DNA from: Oscillospiraceae bacterium
GTDB taxonomy: Bacteria; Bacillota; Clostridia; Oscillospirales; Ruminococcaceae
Direction: 5' to 3'
Length of the DNA: 64,000 nt
NCBI GenBank assembly: GCA_009776305.1
Contig: WRLY01000002.1
Location: 62,001-126,000, forward strand
Shown here one piece after another: positions 58,895 through 64,000 of the stretch. The stretch's first letter is position 1. Each line of letters opens with the position of its first letter. The position numbers were made by a program, and so were the translations under genes. Under the pieces are notes generated by a model. That model made no database searches and was not told the origin of the DNA. It was given only the letters and a program-made list of their open reading frames with translations.

Positions 58895-61618
58895 TTACGC
58901 TCCGCAGCATTTTTTAAACTTTTTCCCGCTCCCGCAGGGACAAGGGTCGTTCCTGCCGACCTTATCGCTTGAAATCTTTTTTATTGTATTCTGCGCTCCG
59001 GCGTTTGCCGCATCGGGTTTCATAACCTGTTCCCTTTGAGGCGGAGCTTCCTTTCTTATTTGCACGGTCAGTACCATTCTTACGGTGTCTTCGCGGATTG
59101 AAGCTATCATCTCGTCATACATTGCAAAACCCTCGTGACGATATTCAACCACAGGGTCTCTGTGAGAGCCCATAGCCCGCAGATAAATACCCTGCTTTAA
59201 GTCCGACATTGCGTCAATGTGGTCCATCCACTTTGAATCCACGTTTTTAAGCAGGATTACCCGCTCGACTTCGCGCATTATTTCGGGAGTGTATTCCTGC
59301 TCGCGCTTTTCATAAAGCTCTATTGCGCGTTTTTGCAGCTCTTCTTTAAGCTCTTCCTTGGTTATTTCGCCAAGCTCCTCTTTGTTGTAGCGGAAATCTG
59401 CCGAGGTGGTCAAAACTCCCGACCAGCTTTCCCGCAGTCCCGTAAGATTCCAGTCATCGGTTATGTCTCCCTGACAAAAAGTATCAACCGTTTCCTCTAA
59501 AGTATCGGTAATCATAGAGCGGATTTTTTCACTCACATCGCCGCCCTCAAGCACAGTGGCGCGCTGATTGTAAATAGTCATTCTCTGCTGTGACATAACG
59601 TCGTCAAAATCAAGTACGTTTTTACGGATTGAAAAGTTGCGACCCTCTATTTTCTTCTGCGCCGACTCAATGGTTCGGGTTAGCAACTTTTGCTGTATGG
59701 GCTGGTCTTCCTCAATGCGGAGGGTTTCCATAATACCCTGTACCCTTTCGCCGCCGAAAAGCCGCATTAAATCATCTTCAAGAGAAATAAAGAATCTGCT
59801 CTCGCCCGGGTCTCCCTGCCGCCCGGAACGTCCGCGTAGCTGATTGTCAATACGTCTTGACTCATGCCGCTCTGTACCGAGAATGAACAAGCCGCCCGCG
59901 TCCTTGACCGCTTGAGCTTCTGCCGCTATTTCCCCCTTAAAACGTTCGTTATATTTTTTATAACTGTCACGGGTTTTGAGGATTTCCTCATTGTCGGTCT
60001 CGGCGAAACCGGTGGCTTCTATAATTAAATCCTCCTCAACGCCCTCTTTACGCATCTGCGCCTTGGCAAGGTATTCGGGGTTTCCTCCGAGCATAATGTC
60101 AGTACCGCGTCCCGCCATGTTTGTGGCGATTGTAACGGCATTTTTCTTTCCTGCCTGCGCCACGATTTCAGCCTCGCGCTCATGGTTTTTGGCATTTAAA
60201 ACCTCATGCTTTATGCCCTCCCGTTTCAAAAGCTTGGACAAAAGCTCTGAGCGCTCAATAGAAATCGTACCAACGAGAACTGGCTGCCCCCTTTGGTAAC
60301 ATTCCTTAATCTGTCGTATAGCGGCGGCGAATTTCCCGCTTTCGTTTTTGAAAACCTGGTCTTCCTGGTCTAATCTTACAATCGGCTTATTAGTGGGGAT
60401 TTCCACAACATCAAGATTATAAATCCCTCTGAACTCCTGTTCTTCGGTCATAGCCGTTCCCGTCATTCCCGCAAGCTTACCGTAAAGTCTGAAATAATTC
60501 TGGAAAGTAATGGTAGCTAAGGTTTTGCTTTCATGCTTTACCTTAACCCCCTCTTTTGCCTCAATTGCCTGATGAAGCCCCTCGTTGAACCGCCGCCCCA
60601 GCATTTTACGTCCGGTAAATTCGTCGATGATAATGATTTCGCCGTCGTCAACGATGTAATCCACATCGTCTTTCATGATTCCGTGTGCGCGAATCGCCTG
60701 ATTAACATGGTGTAAAACCGTAAGGTTTTCGGAATCCATGAGGTTTGTAATATTAAAAAATTCTTCGGCTTTTTTCACGCCGTTCGGCAAAAGCGTGGCG
60801 GTGCGGGCTTTTTCGTCTACTATGAAGTCGCCCTGATAGTCGTCGTGTTCTTCCTTACTGTCAAGCTCAACCACTTTAACCATTTTTAATTTTCGGGCAA
60901 GTTTATCGGCTTGGCTATACATTTCGGTTGATTTATCCCCCCGCCCTGAAATAATCAGCGGGGTCCTCGCCTCGTCAATTAAAATCGAGTCAACCTCGTC
61001 TATAATGGCGTAATTATGCTCGCGCTGAACTTTTTGTTCTTTTCTTACGCACATATTGTCGCGCAGGTAGTCGAATCCGAGTTCGTTATTAGTTGCGTAG
61101 GTAATGTCGGCGGAATAGGCTTCACGGCGCTTATCATTATCCAAATCGTGTGCGATAAGACCCACGGTTAAGCCTAAAAAGCGGTGTACGCGTCCTATTT
61201 GGTCGCTGTCACGCTTTGCAAGATAATCGTTTACCGTGACGATATGCACGCCGTCGCCTGTCAGTGCGTTAAGGTATGACGGCAACGCTGCCACGAAGGT
61301 TTTACCTTCGCCCGTTTTCATTTCGGCGATTCTGCCCTGATGAAGTACGATTCCGCCCTCAACCTGAACTGGGTAGGGCTTTATTGCAATCACCCGCCAC
61401 ATTGCCTCGCGGCATACCGCGAAAGCGTCGGGTAATATGTCGTCAAGGGTTTCTCCGTCCTCAAGCCGTTTACGCAGGATTTCTGTCTGACCCTGAAGCT
61501 CCTTGTCGCTCATTTTTTCGTAAACCGCCTCAAGCTCTAAGGTTCTTAATTTCTGCGGCTCCATTCTTTTTAATTCTTTTTTTGAATAATCTCCGAATAA
61601 CAAATTTGAAATTCCCAT
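58895..61618 (-). CDS. secA: preprotein translocase ATPase SecA
   Basis: SecA, 907 aa, pushes unfolded secretory proteins through SecYEG. The ATPase core has Walker A MKTGEGKTFVAA near residue 102, DEAD-like box IDEVDSILIDEA and motif VI QLRGRSGRQGDPG. The C-terminal zinc-binding SEC-C tail is DPCPCGSGKKFKKCCGA. All regions are present at full length. It is driven by its own promoter and ends at a bidirectional terminator. Confidence 0.97.
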   Translation of the reverse strand: MGISNLLFGDYSKKELKRMEPQKLRTLELEAVYEKMSDKELQGQTEILRKRLEDGETLDDILPDAFAVCREAMWRVIAIKPYPVQVEGGIVLHQGRIAEMKTGEGKTFVAALPSYLNALTGDGVHIVTVNDYLAKRDSDQIGRVHRFLGLTVGLIAHDLDNDKRREAYSADITYATNNELGFDYLRDNMCVRKEQKVQREHNYAIIDEVDSILIDEARTPLIISGRGDKSTEMYSQADKLARKLKMVKVVELDSKEEHDDYQGDFIVDEKARTATLLPNGVKKAEEFFNITNLMDSENLTVLHHVNQAIRAHGIMKDDVDYIVDDGEIIIIDEFTGRKMLGRRFNEGLHQAIEAKEGVKVKHESKTLATITFQNYFRLYGKLAGMTGTAMTEEQEFRGIYNLDVVEIPTNKPIVRLDQEDQVFKNESGKFAAAIRQIKECYQRGQPVLVGTISIERSELLSKLLKREGIKHEVLNAKNHEREAEIVAQAGKKNAVTIATNMAGRGTDIMLGGNPEYLAKAQMRKEGVEEDLIIEATGFAETDNEEILKTRDSYKKYNERFKGEIAAEAQAVKDAGGLFILGTERHESRRIDNQLRGRSGRQGDPGESRFFISLEDDLMRLFGGERVQGIMETLRIEEDQPIQQKLLTRTIESAQKKIEGRNFSIRKNVLDFDDVMSQQRMTIYNQRATVLEGGDVSEKIRSMITDTLEETVDTFCQGDITDDWNLTGLRESWSGVLTTSADFRYNKEELGEITKEELKEELQKRAIELYEKREQEYTPEIMREVERVILLKNVDSKWMDHIDAMSDLKQGIYLRAMGSHRDPVVEYRHEGFAMYDEMIASIREDTVRMVLTVQIRKEAPPQREQVMKPDAANAGAQNTIKKISSDKVGRNDPCPCGSGKKFKKCCGA

Positions 61619-61653
61619 GCCTTTGTCCCTCTCTATTTAAATCAATCCTTAAT

Positions 61654-61682
61654 AGTATAGCATAAATTTGCCGCCCAGTCAA
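61654..61682 (-). promoter_or_regulatory. secA promoter
   Basis: On the minus strand TTGACT (61682-61677), 17-base spacer, TATACT (61659-61654). Confidence 0.8.
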
Positions 61683-61771
61683 TAATTTTTAAAGATTCCT
61701 TATATGTCGGTGTGCGGTTGTTATAACATTTTATCGCAAGAATAAAAATTGTAAATATTTCCAAAGTTTTG

Positions 61772-61801
61772 TTGACAAAACAGTCTTTTTTATGGTATAT
61801 T
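61772..61801 (+). promoter_or_regulatory. promoter of the RCC1-repeat gene
   Basis: TTGACA, 18-base spacer, TATATT, about 38 bases before the ATG. Confidence 0.65.
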
Positions 61802-61839
61802 TAATAATAGTGTGAATATTTTTTAGGGAGAATCCGAAC

Positions 61840-63282
61840 ATGCCATTATATCGCGAAACGGACGACAACACTGAAAACCTGCTTCAGGCTTTAAGCTCAT
61901 TCCAAGCGGAAAGTCCGCTCCAAGTGGAAAGTCAGCCACAAACTGAAAACTTGCCCAAAACCAAAAGTCCTCGTCAGGCAGAACGTCCGCACCAAGTGGA
62001 AAGCCCGCGTCAAGAAACTTTGGATTTTGAAGCGACTAAGTTTGAGCCTTATGCGGAAACCGCAACCCAAACGATGCAGCCGGAAATTTCGTCTGCTGTA
62101 AAGACTACGCCGAAAGCCGTAAAAGACGCCTTATCTTCTGCGCGTGAAAGTCTATCACGATTTCACGGTTGCATTTCCGCCGGTGACAAGCATACCGTAG
62201 GGCTTAAAACCGACGGTACCGTTGTGGCTGTCGGCAGTAACGAGAATGGTCGTTGCGAAGTGGGGAATTGGCGTAACATAAAGGCAGTCTGTGCCGATGA
62301 TTCTGACCATACCGTCGGTTTAAAGTCGGACGGAACTGTCATAGCTATCGGGTGGAATAAATACGGGCAGTGCGATACCTCCGACTGGCGGGACATTATT
62401 GCAGTTTCATCGGGTGGGCATCACACTGTCGGCTTAAAGTCGGATGGTACGGTGATTGCCGCCGGCAGTAACCGCTACGGCAGGTGCGATACCTCAAACT
62501 GGCAGGATATTGTCGCCGTTTCGGCTGGGGTTTCCCATACTGTAGGGCTTAAAAGTAACGGCACGGTGGTCGCCGTCGGCAACAATGATAAGGGTCAGTG
62601 CGATGTGGGAAACTGGCTTGATATTATCGCTGTTTCAGCGGGCGATATTCATACGGCGGGGTTAAAATCCGACGGAACGGTCGTTGCGGTCGGGTTTAAC
62701 GGTAGTGATGAATGTAATACCTATCTTTGGCGTGATATTGTGGCGGTTGCCGCTGGTTTTCAACATACGGTCGGATTAAAAAAGAACGGTACGGTGGTCG
62801 CCGTCGGGAGAAACGATAAATTTCAGTGTGAAATCAGAGACTGGGAGAACATAGTTTCGATTTCTGCCAAGGGACTGCACACCGTCGGCTTAAAATCGGA
62901 TGGCACAGTGCTTTCTATCGGAGAATATTCATCAGGTTTATGCGATACCTCTGAATGGAACGGCATAGGACTTCCTTTAACCGAGTTGATTATAGAACGT
63001 GAAAGGGCAGAGCGGGATGCCCAAAAAAAACTGGAAGATGAAAACAATCAACGTGAGCAGAAACAGCGGCTTTTAGAAGAAGAACAGCGTAAATCGGAAG
63101 AGGAAAAACTAAGGTCGGAGAGAATCCGCCATTTTGAAGAGCAGCAAAAGCAAGAGGAAGAATACCGAATCCGCGAGGAAGAAGAGCGTAAAAAACGCGC
63201 GCAACAGGGCTTGTGCGAATTTTGCGGGGGTAAATTTAATTTACTTGGGAAATGCAGGAATTGCGGCAGGATTGAAAAGTAA
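61840..63282 (+). CDS. RCC1-like beta-propeller protein with hexapeptide repeats and zinc ribbon
   Basis: This is a 480-aa cytoplasmic protein of unknown role. Residues about 22-57 are six tandem hexapeptides (QAESPL, QVESQP, QTENLP, KTKSPR, QAERPH, QVESPR). Residues about 107-380 hold seven RCC1-type blades of about 40 aa with the core HTVGLKSDGTVVAVG and xCDxxxWxDIxAVSAG, enough to close one propeller. A Glu/Arg/Lys-rich coiled coil follows (about 385-455), and the C-terminus is a CxxC-CxxC zinc ribbon (CEFCGGKF, CRNCGR). RCC1 repeats are rare in bacteria and usually mediate protein contact. The gene is monocistronic with a promoter and terminator. Confidence 0.87.
   Translation: MPLYRETDDNTENLLQALSSFQAESPLQVESQPQTENLPKTKSPRQAERPHQVESPRQETLDFEATKFEPYAETATQTMQPEISSAVKTTPKAVKDALSSARESLSRFHGCISAGDKHTVGLKTDGTVVAVGSNENGRCEVGNWRNIKAVCADDSDHTVGLKSDGTVIAIGWNKYGQCDTSDWRDIIAVSSGGHHTVGLKSDGTVIAAGSNRYGRCDTSNWQDIVAVSAGVSHTVGLKSNGTVVAVGNNDKGQCDVGNWLDIIAVSAGDIHTAGLKSDGTVVAVGFNGSDECNTYLWRDIVAVAAGFQHTVGLKKNGTVVAVGRNDKFQCEIRDWENIVSISAKGLHTVGLKSDGTVLSIGEYSSGLCDTSEWNGIGLPLTELIIERERAERDAQKKLEDENNQREQKQRLLEEEQRKSEEEKLRSERIRHFEEQQKQEEEYRIREEEERKKRAQQGLCEFCGGKFNLLGKCRNCGRIEK
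61903..62010 (+). repeat. six tandem 18-bp repeats encoding hexapeptides
   Basis: Six 18-bp units encode QxE(S/N)xx-like hexapeptides without a frame break. The units are diverged at the DNA level, so the repeat is old or under selection for protein pattern. Confidence 0.8.
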
Positions 63283-63295
63283 AATAACTAAATTT

Positions 63296-63327
63296 CCCCG
63301 CCGCCTTTTTAAAAAAGGGCGGCGGGG
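63296..63327 (+). terminator. terminator of the RCC1-repeat gene
   Basis: A 10-bp GC-rich stem CCCCGCCGCC/GGCGGCGGGG with further T/A pairs in the loop, followed by a short T-run (GTGTTTT). Confidence 0.75.
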
Positions 63328-63368
63328 ACGTGTTTTATGTGTGTGCTATTTCAATGTCTTTGGGGTAT

Positions 63369-64000
63369 TTACTCCCACTCTATAGTACCAGGCGGCTTTT
63401 TAGTTATATCATACACCACCCTGCTGATACCGTCAACTTCACTTGTAATTCGACCCGAAACCTTCTCTAAAACTTCGTAAGGTATTTTGGCAAAATCCGC
63501 CGTTACTAAGTCGGCTGATTTAATTGCTCTGAGCGCCAAAATATAATCATAAACCCTTTTGCCGTCTTTGACACCTACCGAGCGCATATCAGTTAGTACG
63601 GCGAAATATTGATTTATGTCGTTGTTAAGTCCCGCTGTCGTTATTTCCTCACGGTAGATGTAATCTGCGTTCCTCAAAATATCAAGACGCTTTTTAGTAA
63701 CCTCTCCGATTACTCGAATCGCAAGCCCTGGTCCGGGGAAAGGTTGCCTTTTGGTTATGTAGTCGGGCAGACCAAGCAATCCGCTTATTTCGCGCACCTC
63801 ATCCTTGTATAATTCGCGTACCGGCTCTATTATGCCACGAAAATTCATGCTGTCGGGCAGACCGCCGACGTTATGATGGGATTTTACGGCGACGTTATTT
63901 TTGTCTCCGCTTTCAATCACATCGGTGTAAATCGTCCCTTGGGCTAAAAATTCTGTTTCGCCTAATTTGGCGGATTCTTCCTCAAAAACACGAATAAATT
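63369..64000 (-). CDS. guaA: GMP synthase (glutamine-hydrolysing), 3' part
   Basis: This is the C-terminal 210 codons of GuaA, which converts XMP to GMP using glutamine; the glutaminase and the ATP-pyrophosphatase P-loop lie beyond the right edge. The frame is open to 64000 and reads [20 protein letters not shown] at the edge, then [20 protein letters not shown], the XMP-binding [15 protein letters not shown] and the terminal PGTIEWE, all typical. The frame shows that the methionine at 63920 is internal, not the start. It converges on the RCC1-repeat gene. Confidence 0.96.
   Translation of the reverse strand, partial: FIRVFEEESAKLGETEFLAQGTIYTDVIESGDKNNVAVKSHHNVGGLPDSMNFRGIIEPVRELYKDEVREISGLLGLPDYITKRQPFPGPGLAIRVIGEVTKKRLDILRNADYIYREEITTAGLNNDINQYFAVLTDMRSVGVKDGKRVYDYILALRAIKSADLVTADFAKIPYEVLEKVSGRITSEVDGISRVVYDITKKPPGTIEWE

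Noticed and set aside
62160-62980. Regularly spaced DNA repeats of about 120 bp, considered as a CRISPR or satellite array
   Set aside because: They lie in one open frame and encode seven RCC1 blades; spacing and variation follow protein structure.

Overview
The window reads as chromosomal core sequence of a low-to-medium GC Gram-positive anaerobe, most likely a member of class Clostridia. The support is the linked era/recO/dgkA/ybeY/phoH block, MutS2, a PatB-type C-S lyase, a rubrerythrin, a pst-phoU-phoPR locus with a Gram-positive-style PHO box, a tRNA gene without encoded CCA, strong TTGACA-N17-TATAAT promoters and frequent TTG starts placed by good Shine-Dalgarno sequences. Genus cannot be set from this sequence. 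I see no phage, insertion sequence, CRISPR array or rRNA.

Layout. 1-1740 (minus): a TetR-repressed ABC exporter operon, cut by the window edge, with two operator palindromes around the promoter. 1764-9204 (minus): maf, ppa, a Cys-cluster protein, a P-loop protein, an AraC/GyrI regulator, crcB, a GH43 glycosidase, a histidine phosphatase, trmD and rimM. 9323-13921 (plus): a YbjQ protein and a very large hybrid sensor kinase with two solute-binding domains. 13930-14886 (minus): an orphan metal-binding lipoprotein. 15108-21755 (plus): PHO box, pstS, pstC, pstA, pstB, phoU, a PhoP-like regulator and PhoR. 21760-24865 (minus): a CPBP protease and tex.

25084-30800 (plus) is the most intriguing stretch: an acyl-AMP ligase, a free acyl carrier protein, a 784-residue protein with a degenerate ATPase-like N-terminus and GNAT domain(s), and an M20 peptidase resembling PM20D1/CPS1. 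Together they suggest activation, carrier loading, transfer and hydrolysis of an acyl group. A probably leaderless YgjP-like metallopeptidase and an FlK-like thioesterase follow.

32001-42180 (minus) is housekeeping: mutS2, recO, era, dgkA, ybeY, phoH, an ABC-F protein, a DacF-type carboxypeptidase and an ArsR/CadC-type repressor. 42334-46452 (plus): a membrane M28 peptidase, nadA and rubrerythrin. 46487-51196 (minus): sulfur metabolism (patB-like, cystathionine synthase/lyase, cysK) and mnmA. 51478-58688 (plus): a PNPOx-fold protein, DUF3788, TfoX-C, uvrA, tRNA-Ser(CGA), an SNF-family symporter and a GH1 beta-glucosidase. 58895-61618 (minus): secA. 61840-63282 (plus): a seven-bladed RCC1-like propeller protein. 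63369 to the end (minus): the 3' part of guaA.

The strongest unexplained non-coding signal is a 51-54 nt leader ending exactly at the start codon of four unrelated genes (metal-binding lipoprotein, phoU, the PhoP-like regulator, beta-glucosidase), with weaker relatives before trmD and ppa. In two copies its central hairpin shows compensatory changes.
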